Assembly (NCBI GenBank): GCA_025667525.1
Contig: CM046875.1
Span: forward strand, 201,662,125-201,726,124
Source of the DNA: Glebionis coronaria
Taxonomy: Eukaryota > Streptophyta > Magnoliopsida > Asterales > Asteraceae
Length of the DNA stretch: 64,000 bases
Direction of reading: 5' to 3'
Shown one piece after another: positions 50,101-60,824 of this stretch. Below the pieces are notes generated by a model. The model did no database searches, had not been told where the DNA came from, and saw nothing but the letters and a program-made list of their open reading frames with translations. How positions within the stretch are numbered: position 1 is the stretch's first letter; every line of letters starts with the position of its first letter. A program made the position numbers and the translations under genes.

Positions 50101-50830
50101 TGGGGATTTTTTGTGTGGGATGTGTTTTTGGGCGTGTGAATTAAGCGTGGGTATGGGTAACTGGTTTTTACCCTTTGCTTTAAGTGAAGGTAAAACTGGG
50201 TTCTTGGGGTGAATTGTAAGTCTTTTTGATCCGAAATCAGTGGAAGGGTAATGTGTTTGGCGCAATTAAACATTTGAATGTTTGGTTGTGGCAAAAGTGG
50301 CCCTTTGTCTTTGGCAAAAGTTGTATACAAAGTTTATTCAGCCATCAAACACGACTCCCTTTGTTTTTGTAGTTTTTGATTTCAGGGTTTGGCCACAAAA
50401 AGTTTCAAAACAATGTTTTAGGGCTTTTAACACTTTGGCATAATTACAACTTTAGTCCTTTTGATATTTAATCCATTTTAAAAGGACTAGAAGTGTAATA
50501 TTCTTTAACTTCAAGGGCTTCTTTGGATCTTGGACTTAATGAAGGACCATTATACACAATTTGGATTTGTTGAAGGGCTAATCTTGTACATCATCAAGTC
50601 TTCAAGGGTTTTTATTTGATAATTCATAACTAGGGCCCGGTTCATTGTGCGGCTTCCTTTCTCGTGTTCGTTTTTCCTTGTTTCTTGTCATCTTTTGTCT
50701 TTTTCACGATATCCATTCCTAAAGTACACATGTAAAGAAACACAAGCATATATATATGGTATATTATGACATTTTATGCATTTAAAGCCCGAAAAGAACG
50801 ATGAGATCATGTATAAATGCCATCTCATCA
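47170..50830 (-). repeat. Element D 5' LTR (3661 bp)
   Basis: Partner of 25527-29161. Starts TGATTGTGG and ends TCTCATCA on the plus strand; terminal hairpin GATGAGAT / ATCTCATC at 50800-50807 and 50822-50829. TATA box on the minus strand at 49843-49850. The internal open frames are not credible genes. Confidence 0.92.
49843..49850 (-). promoter_or_regulatory. TATA box of the element D 5' LTR
   Basis: CTATATAAGGAGG on the minus strand, same as in the 3' LTR. Confidence 0.5.
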
Positions 50831-50969
50831 GAAACTTGGACAAAAAGGGGAGGGACCCTACATAGTGACAGATGCACTTGGAAATGGTGCGTACCGGCTA
50901 CGCTATATGGATGGTCGCGACCTACAAAGACCTTGGAACATATGCCATCTAAAGAAGTGCTACCTTTAA

Positions 50970-51538
50970 GGGCAAACTTCCTAAGTGAATGTATTGTTTG
51001 TCCTTTTATTTTATGTGTTTAAAATCTTACAAGTATTAATAAAACAGTCGTGGTCCCTAGCTAGTTCCACGGCGCATTCTAAAAAAATTTCTTTATGTCA
51101 TACATACTTTTTTCTTGTTATATATTTCCTATTGGCGCACGCATGCACAACGTTTCCAGGAGAAATAGAGGAATGATCCTACCCTACTAATTAGACTCTT
51201 CGAGTAAGTGGGATGCACCCCCTTCGACCATGGATCGTGTATCCTTGTTAGGCCCCTTGCTATTAATGACGTCGTAGCAAGTTATGCAGCCAATAAACTC
51301 TAAGTTTGTTAAGACACACTTGTGCATACCTAACAATGGGTCAGCCTCACCTGACCGTCCTTATGGTAGTAGCGGTACTGCACGTAATGAGCTTCAAACC
51401 CATATGGACCATTTATAAGTTTACATTAGCTTATTATGCAAAATTGCGCTATAAACATTAGATAGACTTTTCATAACAAAAAAGGGATAGTGTTTATTAC
51501 AAAAGCAAACATTCGCGGATAACAAATACAACATATAC
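50970..51538 (+). other. Spacer of element C between integrase and the antisense gene
   Basis: About 570 bp with no credible gene on either strand. It would be the shared 3' untranslated region of two converging units: the integrase and the antisense gene. Confidence 0.6.
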
Positions 51539-52868
51539 TTAGAAATTTATAAGGCGATTGGAGAGCATATGGGTCTCAGAGGAGGATCTCTTTAGTTTTA
51601 GCAAAGGAGGGCAGTAAGCAGTAGTGCGGTGATCCTTCATACTTTTTTCCATCCGGTCCAGCAGGCGCGAATCCCTCTCCGACAATTGCAATGGCAACAC
51701 AGGGATGGAAGGAGTAAGATGGGCCACACCAACGGAAGGCGCTACTTCTATGTTCAGTAGGGCTTTCTTGGCAGCAGCGCGGCTCTCGTGCACTGCAAGG
51801 ACCTCAGATAGTGGCACTTCCTTCTCAACCGTGAAGGGATCAAGAACATCCTTGGGATGCGCAAATATTGGTACGGTCAGTTGCTCCTTGGGATGCTTCT
51901 GCGCCCTCTGCCTTGTGGCGCGCTAAGGTGAGGCCCTCTATTACCACTTCAAAGGGAACTTCATGATCCTTGTCCTCCAGGCCAAAAGAGGGCAGCAGAC
52001 ATACGCTCATTTCTTTCATGGCTGTGGTGAGCTTTGCATCGGCCTTCGGATCATAAAAAGACACCTCTGATAGTTCTTTGTTCAGTAACTTCTCCTTGTG
52101 TGTTGTCACCAAACCTCTTGAAGTGCCCTCATTGAAGTGCCCGAAGGGTGGCGTCTTACAAAGCAACCATTGCGGCTAGGCGTAGACCATGGCGCACTAG
52201 CCACCGCTTCTCGGCTATCTCTTTCATCAAGCGGGGGTAGAGTTATTCATCGAGTTCGATACTCAGCCTCTTCAATTGACAGCTGAGATCGTTTACATCT
52301 TCCTTTACCTAGCACCCAGAGCGTCAACATCAGCAACGAACCTACTCTTTCCCTCCTCAAAGGCACCCATAGCAACTAGGTTGGAGGCCTATATTTGGTG
52401 GAGTTGGGCGCTCCTTTCTTCTGTTAAGGAATGGAGAAGGGCGGCATATTTTCTTCCTCCCTCGGCCTCTTGGTCTATTTTTCTTGCATATCACCGAGAG
52501 CGGAGTATTTCTCTTTAGTGACCTACCTTAGTTTTTCCTCTGTATTGTGAAGTTTGGCAGACAACCCGAGGTATCTCCTCTTGAGGTGCGATGTCAATGT
52601 AACTTGCTACGCTGCCAGATAACTTGCCTCATCGGCCAAGATAGCGTCACTCATCTCTTCTAGCACCACCTCTCGGCCAGGGGGCACGATGTTGTCTAAA
52701 AAGCTTGCGCAGTCAAACGCACTCGTTAGGTCGGAGGAAGAAGGAAGCTCCCAGTCAGGGGCAAAGGTAGGATCCTGGGCGAACGCATCTCCTCCCGCTG
52801 ATGAAGTCTCCTTGTGGGGGGAGGGGGTGGTCTTTTCCTTTGTAGAAGATTTTTCCTGTTCGTCGCTG

Positions 52869-52960
52869 CTGCATAAGGGTAATGGTTAGACGCATAGAAA
52901 ATAGTAAAGTATGAGGGAGAACGTATGACTAACTGCTACCGTATAGAAGAAGATGGTTAC
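52869..52960 (-). other. Probable intron of the antisense gene (92 bp)
   Basis: On the minus strand it starts GTAACC after CTAAG and ends TTATGCAG before CAGCGACG. The flanking exons join in frame (ACC ATC AAT CTA AG/C AGC GAC GAA), while the intron holds stops. Confidence 0.55.
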
Positions 52961-53456
52961 CTTAGATTGATGGTGGCGGGAGGAGTGCGTGGAGGGGTCT
53001 TTGCAAGGTTCTTATCAAAATCTTCCTCTGTTGTGTGCACCCCTGTCCAGGAGGGACCGGCCCCGGTGTGTGCGGATTTGTGTGGAGATGATGGGGGGCT
53101 TCTGTGTCTTTTTCCTAAAGAAGTAATGTCCTCTTCCTCAAAACTAGTTGCGGCTTTTTCGGTATCTCTGGTATAATCATCTGAAGACAGGGAGGAGCTG
53201 AGAAAGGGTGGTGGTTGTTGTTGTATGGGTGGCTGCTGTTCTAACTGTTGAACTGGTGGAGGGGGGGGGGGGGGTGGTGGTTGATCTGCGCCAGCGTCTT
53301 CACTCTCTTGGGCGGCAGATGGCTCCCCAACCTCTTAGTCCATGGTATTTTTCTATGCACGGTCACGGAGTGACTCTTCATTTTCCTGCTGAGGGCGAGA
53401 ATACACCAGCAAATCTTCGGGGAAGGCATCACAGACAAGGTCAAGAACGTCCATAG

Positions 53457-53523
53457 CTGCGAAAGGAAGCAAATAGACAACAGGAAAACATATTTTAGTC
53501 TTTTGATATGCGATGGTACTTAC
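53457..53523 (-). other. Probable intron of the antisense gene (67 bp)
   Basis: On the minus strand it starts GTAAGTACC and ends with a pyrimidine-rich TTTCGCAG. Removal joins exon 1 to a frame reading MDVLDLVCDAFPEDLLVYSP. It is short for a plant intron. Confidence 0.5.
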
Positions 53524-54376
53524 AGAACGTTATGATAAAGGCTGAAAGGACCACTAACCCTGGCCTCTCTCTCTACAGAACGTTAGTACCATGTGCTTGC
53601 CACATATGACTGCGCGACTTAGGCCAAGAGTGACTAAAACACTCTCCGGATAGGGTTGCACGGGAATGCGGTTGTTGCTCAAGGTTTCCGCATCTGCAGT
53701 GTTGTAGGAGTTGGGGCCAGGTAGGGGGTCCTTCCTCACAGTGTCAGGGGTCAAGAACGGAAAATGGAAGGGAAAGGCAGCGCCATCGGCCCAGAAGAAT
53801 CTGTGTTTCCAATTCCTTAAGGAATCTACCTTTCCATCAAAACAATTCATACCACCCTTTTGCTTAGCGAAGGATACCTAACTATTGGCTAATTTCTGTT
53901 GGTAGAAGACGCGGAAGAGATCTACTGTGGGTTCTATGTCTAGTGTACGACAGTTTATTTTAAAATTCGAAATTATCGCTGCCCCTATGCAATGCAGTTG
54001 GTAGATGTGGGTCTCATAGTGTATTAATACGCTCAGAAGGAAGCGCGACATAGGTATACGCTGGCTTGCGTAATCGAAGTAACGGGTGTATAACCCTATC
54101 TTCCCTGCGGGGAACTAACTTATATTATGTTGCGGGTTAGGAACTTCTGGGTGCAGGTAGTCGGGTATGTAGAACTCAGAGGTAAATTCATCTAGCTGCT
54201 CAATGGTCAAGATTGATGTGATGTCGGTTAGCTGTTTTACCATGGTGTTGTGTATACAAAACAGTGGTCGCGCGGATTACCTTGATAAGAGATCTGGTGA
54301 TGATGGTAAATAATGGAGGCGTTAATGGTGATTTGAAGGTTTTTAGATGGTAAACGGTCAAAAGGAGGCATGATGG

Positions 54377-54387
54377 GTTTATATAGG
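54377..54387 (-). promoter_or_regulatory. TATA box for the antisense gene
   Basis: CCTATATAAAC on the minus strand, about 135 bp upstream of the ATG at 54243 and in a promoter-like GC/AT context. It supports independent transcription of the antisense gene. Confidence 0.5.
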
Positions 54388-54632
54388 CTTCCTAGTTTTA
54401 ATGTTCATGATCAGATGTGTGCCACGTGTCCCCCACTTGCTAGATCTAACGGTAGAAAGTGAAGGGGTAACTATGACGTGGCAAGCACTTTTCCCGAGTA
54501 CCAAGGAGGTTAGGTGAAAGGGGGGATGTTTGTCTTCTTGGCGGGAATATTTAAAATTTGTGTTTATGCTTGGACTATGCGACTGTTTTGGTTTGATTAT
54601 AGTCTAGTAGCCGCGGATTGGACCTGCGACCA
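54388..54632. other. Region between the antisense promoter and the C polypurine tract
   Basis: About 250 bp without a gene. It would act as the upstream promoter region of the antisense gene. Confidence 0.4.
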
Positions 54633-54648
54633 CTAGACTGGGGGGACA
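54633..54648 (+). promoter_or_regulatory. Element C polypurine tract
   Basis: AGACTGGGGGGACA lies directly before the proposed 3' LTR start TGATGACG. Confidence 0.65.
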
Positions 54649-55227
54649 TGATGACGTATAGTCCCTAGTCGGGTTGGATAGTCCGACTCACGGGTACTAC
54701 CCGCATCCATCAGGAATGGATTGGATACTTGTGTGGTGTGCGCACATAGCCCATAAAGCCCGGTAAGCTGCTGTCGCACAAGAGGCTGATTACTTAGCCA
54801 AGTCCCCATCACAACACGACAGGATCAGACAGAATATAACTTATATTATAGTTATATTCGCCTAAGGAAAAGGGATATACACTTGCCTTAGTTGGATAAT
54901 GGAGATCAGCTATTTCGAGTAATTATCTCTTCCTTAGGCCGCAAGAACAGGGAGCCCAGCCTGGACTCTCTCGAGTATAAAAGGAACCCCTTCGGTTCCA
55001 CAAAGGTACGATACACACAATACCCTAAACACTAATATATACAAACCGATTACTTTCTCTCACGCCGGAGTCTAATCGTGGGTCACAAACCCACGGTAAG
55101 CCTAACGGTGTCTATTTAGTGCACAGGGTCCTAAAGCAAGTTTCACTTGGTGCGAGAGTCGGAGTCCACAAGGCCCCAAATTAGGCCTAATTTGGGTCAA
55201 GCCCGGTCTATCCCAACTCTTGCATCA
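54649..55227 (+). repeat. Element C 3' LTR (579 bp)
   Basis: Starts TGATGACGTA after a purine tract and ends TTGCATCA before an A-rich flank. It includes TATAAAAGG (54976-54984), a likely transcription start region and GC-rich sequence towards the end. The 5' partner is outside the window, so the ends are inferred from TG...CA and the purine tract. Confidence 0.7.
54976..54982 (+). promoter_or_regulatory. TATA box of the element C LTR
   Basis: GAGTATAAAAGGAACCCC, a strong match to the plant TATA consensus, followed by CACAAAG and an AC-rich start region. Confidence 0.65.
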
Positions 55228-55336
55228 AAAAAAAGAAAAACAAATAACTACTACAATAGCAAGCTAATTTAATTCTTGATTAAGCAATCTTCTTTGGCTT
55301 GTTTTCTAGAAAAGATATTTTGAAAAATATCATCAT

Positions 55337-55933
55337 TCATCTCCTAGGTGGAGGAGGATTGACGAACAAGGTCAACAAGACTTCTTGCAACCTCCTATGA
55401 AGACCAAACATCTCCATTCTTAGGTTTTGAATGATGTAGTTGTTATAGAGGCAACATGGACAATTAGTACCATGAGCTTCAAGAAAATAAAAAAAGTATA
55501 GATCACCCATGAATTTGGAAAGAGGAACACATAATAGTGAGGGCATGATGTCCAATGGGGATATGGGTGAATTTGGTGGGGTGAAAGGTGAGGTTGCTAA
55601 AGGCTCAACAAAGTCATTCTTACAATGAATGCTTTGAAGAGGTTGAGGATTCACATCTAAGAGAGGACTTTAAGTGAAAGGTGAGGACAACTCATTAATT
55701 CTTGATTGGAATGAAGAAGAGGTGGAACCATGGGAATGGTTATCACCATGAGTTGGACTAGTCTTCCATGGAGCAAGAGGTGGTGAGGGTGATGAAGAGA
55801 TAAGAATTGGAGCAATCTTATTCTTAGGTGTAAGAAAAGATGAAGAACCTTGTTTAGGTATCTTAATCTTAATCTTAAGGTTTCTTTTGGTTGTTGAGTG
55901 TTTGGAAGAGTTTTAGGATCTTGTGGACACCAT
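55337..55933 (-). pseudogene. Unidentified small protein, broken by two stops
   Basis: One frame from ATG at 55933 (MVSTRS) to TGA at 55337 covers 198 codons, broken by TAA at codon 7 (near 55914) and TAA near 55670. The first half is basic and Ser/Pro-rich (NLKIKIKIPKQGSSSF, SSSPSPPLAPWKTSP). The second contains FMGDLYFFYFLEAHG, CPCCLYNNYIIQNLRME and ends NPPPPRR. I do not recognise the family. The MVSTRS-type start is also seen in some retroelement Gag proteins, so an unlisted mobile element or a dead host gene are both possible. It lies directly right of element C. Confidence 0.5.
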
Positions 55934-57774
55934 GGTTGTGTGTCAAGGTTTAGAAGAAGGATTAGAGGATGAAGAAGAAGAATAACCAAGAGAGGTTTAA
56001 GAAGAAGATGAGATGATCCAAACTATTAACGAGTTAAAAATCATTTTGGTGAACAATACAATTTGCTAGGCTTATTAAAGAAAAAGTTGGTTTTTAGCAA
56101 AATTTTTATTCATGTTTACAAAGATTTAGAGAAAACAGTGTAAAGCAGAGATTCCTTCGAAGTGTAAAATCCATGATTTTACCATGATTTTATGTAATGA
56201 TGTTTCATCTAAAGATATTAAGAGCAACCACTCATGTGTTATAATCCTATAAGATGTGTGTGTGAACTTATCATTATGTATTTTTACATCTACAATCATT
56301 TTGTTTTTGTGATAGATTACGTAACTTGAATCTTGCATATAAGAGTAAGAGAACAAATAATGAACCATTCATATATATGAATGCAACATTTAGCAAAACA
56401 TGGAAATATGTTGTGATAAGTATTTATGCCATCTATGTATATGTGTACATCTTAGGCATTCATGCACACCTTGGACTAGCCCAAAATCATTTACCTTTTG
56501 GTGCTAGCCCAACACAAGCCCACAACATGAGCCCATTTCTCTTTTTGCTAAGAATGACACGCACCCCCTTATGTGGAAGGTGAATGGATGCCTTGAAACA
56601 CAAGTTTCAACACTTGGCACAAATGTTCTTACCAAGGTAATCACACTCTTGCCTTGCATTCTCTCTCTCCCCCCCTTTTATCCGAAAACACACTTTCTCA
56701 CTCTTCACATTCCCTCTCAACTAGATCTCACTCCTTCTTCATCTCTCTCTCAAATGATTCGGCTATAAGCCACAAAAATCCAATTTTGTTCATCTAACCT
56801 ACTAGATCCTTGTCCTATAGTAATCATTAACATTTGGTAGAATCATCATCTTCTTTGGAAGTATTGTAACAAGCCCTAGCCGAATCTATAAAGGCCACGG
56901 CTTAGTTATCTTTAGGGTTTTCTTCACCATCTTGACTAGATCTCTAGCCTCCTTGTTCATATAGATCTTCCTTGGTAACATTTAGGCAAGAAATGTATAA
57001 TCCTTATGTTTCTTCATTTTTACTTGCATGCATCATCATCCATCTATAAACACATGTATATATAGCTTGTTAATAATCAAGTTTTGGTAAAGCCATGGCC
57101 ATTCTAGGTCACGGCATATATTAGACCATCATAGCCATGGTTAAAACTTTTTAATAAAGGAACCCTAAGGCTTTTACTCTATGTTTAACATGACCAAAAA
57201 TCATATGAACCATTTTATAGATTTAAATGTAGCAAAAGTTACAAATCTCACTTTTTGGAATCTTGGTTAACTAATAATCATGGATCTCACAAAGTAAGCT
57301 TGTGTAACTCAAAAGACATGGAAAACCATGACCTTGAAGTTCACGGCATACATGAATAATGTATATATAAGTTATGTGCTAAGTTTAAATGATGGGATAT
57401 GTATCATTAGATGTTAAATAGACTATTAAAAATCACTAAAATGTTATATGTACTTAGATGGTCTTTTGGTGTACATGCATGCTAATGTAGAACCTAGATC
57501 TATGGTTAAATGGTAAACATGAAACTAGCATAATGATCTAATGGGATTTTTTGGGAAAAGACAACTTAGTCGTGGGCTATATGTTGTCTAGGTGGATTTA
57601 TGAAAGATCTTGGAAACATGCAATAAGATTACATGGTTGTATTGGAATTTATGAATGTATATAAATCATATGATTAACTAAAAACCTCATTTTGGAAATA
57701 CCAAGATTAAAGGTCTACCGTAGGCTATATATATATTTGGTGTACATGGACTATGTCTTGTTTTCTTAAATTGT
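55934..57774 (+). other. Left part of a possible long chromovirus-type LTR; otherwise no gene
   Basis: From about 56400 on, the sequence has a CT-rich stretch (56650-56760), a TATA-like ATCTATAAAGG near 56885, then long AT-rich sequence. The same sequence carries on after the Copia-like element (61870-64000). No open frame here is convincing. Confidence 0.35.
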
Positions 57775-58054
57775 TGTTGGGTCAATTTAGTGCCTAATTG
57801 TCCCATATGTTTGATTTGAATGAAAAGTATCCTAAGTATAATTTATACTTAAGTCCCTGAGTGAATAGTCACTCAGGGAGTCAGGAGCCTCAGGGAGAGT
57901 AACTCACTCAGAAGACTCAGGAGCCTCAGGGGGAGCGTTACTCCCCAGGATCCCTAAGAGCCTCAGGAGGGCGTTACCGACTCAGGAGCCTCGAGAGCCT
58001 CAGGAAGCTCTACCACTCAGAAGACGTAAAGTCTCAGGGGGAGCGTTACCCACT

Positions 58055-58132
58055 CAGAAGACTCAGGCTCCCGGTATGAGCAGAAGACTCAGGCTCCCGG
58101 TATGAATAGAAGACTCAGGCTCCCGGTATAAA
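58055..58132 (+). repeat. Three tandem 26-bp repeats in the F 5' LTR
   Basis: Units start at 58055, 58081 and 58107, each reading (C/T)AGAAGACTCAGGCTCCCGG plus six more bases. The upstream stretch from 57880 has looser copies of the same words (GAGCCTCAGG, ACTCAGAAGAC). Confidence 0.9.
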
Positions 58133-58485
58133 TATTACCCTTGAACATTATGAAGTCACTGAGTGAACAGTCACTCAGTGAGTTGTCTTCAAGATTCTCA
58201 GCCTGAGTCTACAAGAAAGACTCGAGTATTCAGTGAGGCGGAACTCAATGAATGATATACCTGAGACGAAGAAGAAGACAATGGAGTCAATGAGTGATGA
58301 CAATAACTCACTGACTCCCTCAAGACCATCTAAAGATAAACATTGACAAGTATAAAGTACAAGAGACAAAGAGACAAAAGGGTGGGGATAAAAGTACAAG
58401 TTAGCACATGGTGTGTCATATAGTCACATGCATGCTGACACATGTACTTTTGTATTGTAGTGAAAGATGCTTTCACACCTACCAA

Positions 58486-58493
58486 TATATATA
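58486..58493 (+). promoter_or_regulatory. Probable TATA box of the F 5' LTR
   Basis: CCAATATATATACTAG, about 315 bp before the LTR end. The same sequence is in the 3' LTR near 61546. Confidence 0.4.
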
Positions 58494-58802
58494 CTAGTCT
58501 GTGTATAGTTAGATGGTTAGGGATTTTATTCACAGTAAAGTAAATTGTAAAATGTAAAGATTATAGTGATAGGGTTCTTCCTCCCAATCAACAAGCAAAG
58601 CTGAGATCAATGGGAGTATAGTTTGTCTATTCAATCCCTATTGTACTTCCGCATACAATAGGGTATAATTCTTTAATAAAGCTAAGAATTAAACGTTGAA
58701 AAACCAAACTTGTGTTATTAGTAGTTGAGTGGGTCTTAAGTAGAACATGTTATTAATTGCTTATGATATTCATGTTTTTCTTAACTTTTTGGAACTAACA
58801 AG

Positions 58803-58821
58803 TGGTATCAGAGCGGGTTGG
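58803..58821 (+). promoter_or_regulatory. Element F primer binding site (initiator Met tRNA)
   Basis: TGGTATCAGAGCGGGTTGG, a full match to the common plant iMet primer-site core. Confidence 0.85.
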
Positions 58822-60810
58822 ATTTTCTCTATCTAGATCAGTTCGAAATATAACTGCTAATAGCATTTGCGTTTCGTTCAAATTTATGGTCGTTTTTCAA
58901 AATTGCTACTACTTATGAAGCGCATGCAATTTTGAGGGGGAGAGAAACCATAAATGTTGAAGAAACATGCCCTGGATATTATATCCCAAACCAAAACCCA
59001 AATCCCCACCAATTAAAAAAAATAAAAGAATTTTTATATCTTTCAAAAAAATACTACTGCTTGTGCTTTGAAGAGGAGAAAAACATTTTTCACAAGTGGT
59101 GTTTTATAACCCCACGTATCCCATCAGCAACCATACATATTCTTGTCCCTAAAAAATCACCGATTCACTTCATATCAACAAACGCATAACAAAAAAAAGA
59201 CTCCAAATCCATCTTGATCAATCACGTTTTTTAACATATAACCTATCATCGAATTAAATCCATATCTGGTATCAAATTCGATGCAATTCAATCATCATCA
59301 AAATCAAATCAATTAAAAAACATTCGTGGATCTGTTATTTATGGCCCATAGAAATGGATTTCCTTAATTTAAAGATTGATTGTTGTTTTAAAAGTGTTTG
59401 ATGGTTTCGATAATCAAAAGTCAGTGTTTGACTTTATTTGGTTGGATGTTCTTGATGGGTTTGTGGTTAAAATAATCAGTGGGAGATGGAATGAGAAGGT
59501 GGATAAAGTTATGATGAGTTTGTTAAATGGATTGATAAAAATATCAGTGGATGAGGAAGATGTTTGATGGGGGTTGTGAAAACTCAAGGATATTGAGTTT
59601 GTGCCATGAATGCATTGTGTGTAGGTTGTTCAGTTTCATAAATAGAAGCTGAAAGATTGAGTAAAAAAAGAGGTCGTTGCTCAGAACTGAAGCAGTGATC
59701 AAATGGTTAATGGAACCGATGGAGCTTTAGAAGTGGTTGAGAGCCACTTCGAGAGCTGTTGAATCCACCAACCTGAAACCCAGAACTTGAAGCCCAGAAC
59801 CTGAAGCCCAACTGATTATAAAATCAGTATTTAAGTTTTGCTGTTGAAGTCCGAAGATGGTCAAAATGAGTGGAGGTGAGTGGTGGCTGTGATGCCTAAA
59901 GAACCTCGAAAAGAGGTATTGGTTGTCGGTTGATGTGTGCCAAGCTGATCAAACAAATCAGTCTTCGAGCTTGTTCACTACTGATGATGAATATGAATCG
60001 GGCTGAAATAAGCTGCTGATGGTAATGGATTAGCGGTGGATGGCTATGGTAATGGCTTAAAGTGTTGGTTTTGCTTTAAAAGAGAAGCTGAAAATTGGTA
60101 AAGCTGAAAAAAAAGGGCTCACGAAGGTACTTATATGAACAAATAAGTTTTTTTTCAGTTTTATAGAAACTGATGAAATGGGGGTGTCCTGAAACTGAAT
60201 AGGTGTATTGAGTCCTTGAACCAACTCAGGATTCTGAATCGCAACTTCCAATCCATGCTCAGTTGTCCTGAAATGTATTGGCTCACTAAACCAAATAAAT
60301 AACACTCACCAAAAGGTCAAAAGTTGCATGGTGTTGCAAATTTTGAGGGGGAGAGATACAGTGAGTGTGGGGTTGAGCAAGCTGGGTCACTGATGATCAG
60401 GTTGATGAGCAAAGCCTGATCATCAGGCTGATGAGCTGCGTGAACCATAGCCTCCCATCATCATCCGTCACTCATGACCGTCACTCATGACTTAATGGCC
60501 TGAGCCAATATGGTCATTAAGCATCGGTCACTCAGCCTGAAGGAAACTCATATGCATGAAGCCTGAGTGACCGATGCGACCGAACCTGAGGAACTGCTGA
60601 TTGTTCAAAAAGAAAAAGGCATCAGGAAGCTCCTAAGTGATCAGGCTCTACAACAAAGAATCAACAGAAAATCAAGTCAGCGGATATAAAAGATTTGATT
60701 AAAGAAGTGACTCAAGAAGTTGTTTCATGATTTCTTTGTGGTAATTTAGTACGTAAGAAGAAGCCATTTTGATCACTTACTGCTAATTAACTTAGGCTAC
60801 TTTTCTATCC
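58822..60810 (+). other. Interior of element F, no retroelement protein
   Basis: No Pol or Gag motif in any frame. Two small open frames (58932-59189, 59376-59567) encode peptides without a known domain. A 16-bp purine block, TTTTGAGGGGGAGAGA, occurs twice (58930-58945, 60341-60356), bracketing about 1.4 kb of less AT-rich, gene-like sequence. After the second copy there is a cluster of inverted repeats (60392-60577). Confidence 0.7.
60521..60577. repeat. Inverted repeat in the F interior
   Basis: GCATCGGTCACTCAG (60521-60535) is perfectly complementary to CTGAGTGACCGATGC (60563-60577). A second pair, GATGATCAGG / CCTGATCATC, is at 60392-60401 and 60415-60424. The words GTCACTCA and TGAGTGAC are also those of the LTR hairpins. 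Confidence 0.85.
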
Positions 60811-60824
60811 AAATAGGGGGAGAT
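60811..60824 (+). promoter_or_regulatory. Element F polypurine tract
   Basis: AAATAGGGGGAGAT directly before the 3' LTR, the usual Copia form. Confidence 0.85.

Larger units (their letters stand above)
51539..54243 (-). pseudogene. Element C antisense gene, 'gypsy type transposon'-like protein, spliced and decayed
   Basis: Runs against element C between integrase and 3' LTR, the place where Tat-group elements carry an extra antisense ORF. From ATG at 54243 it reads MVKQLTDITS, then YTRYFDYASQRIPMSRFL, LHCIGAAIISNF, EPTVDLFRVFYQ and SLRNWKHRFFWADG. I recognise this pattern from the plant domain called putative gypsy type transposon (Transposase_28). A Pro/Gln-rich linker coded by a 14-base C run (53261-53274 on the plus strand), a Ser/Thr/Pro region and a long, probably coiled-coil tail follow, ending at 51539. 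Two introns with GT...AG ends are visible (53457-53523, 52869-52960). Stops (near 54120, 53880, 52600, 52540) and a probable frameshift near 53560 make it non-functional. Function in other elements is unknown. Confidence 0.75.
57775..58800 (+). repeat. Element F 5' LTR (1026 bp)
   Basis: Starts TGTTGGG, ends GGAACTAACA. Rich in CTCAGG/GAGCC motifs. Contains two perfect 11-bp hairpins (57854-57879, 58156-58181) and three 26-bp tandem repeats (58055-58132). TATATATA at 58486-58493 is a probable TATA box. Confidence 0.93.

Noticed and set aside
53208..53456. Open frame with a Val/Gly-rich start on the plus strand
   Set aside because: Generated by the G run and GGTGGT repeats that code for the Pro-rich linker of the antisense gene on the other strand.
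56126..56768. Open frames between the pseudogene and element F
   Set aside because: Short, overlapping on both strands and without recognisable motifs.
58055..58132. Regular 26-bp repeats considered as a CRISPR array
   Set aside because: Units are directly adjacent without spacers, lie in an LTR of a plant element and recur in its partner LTR.
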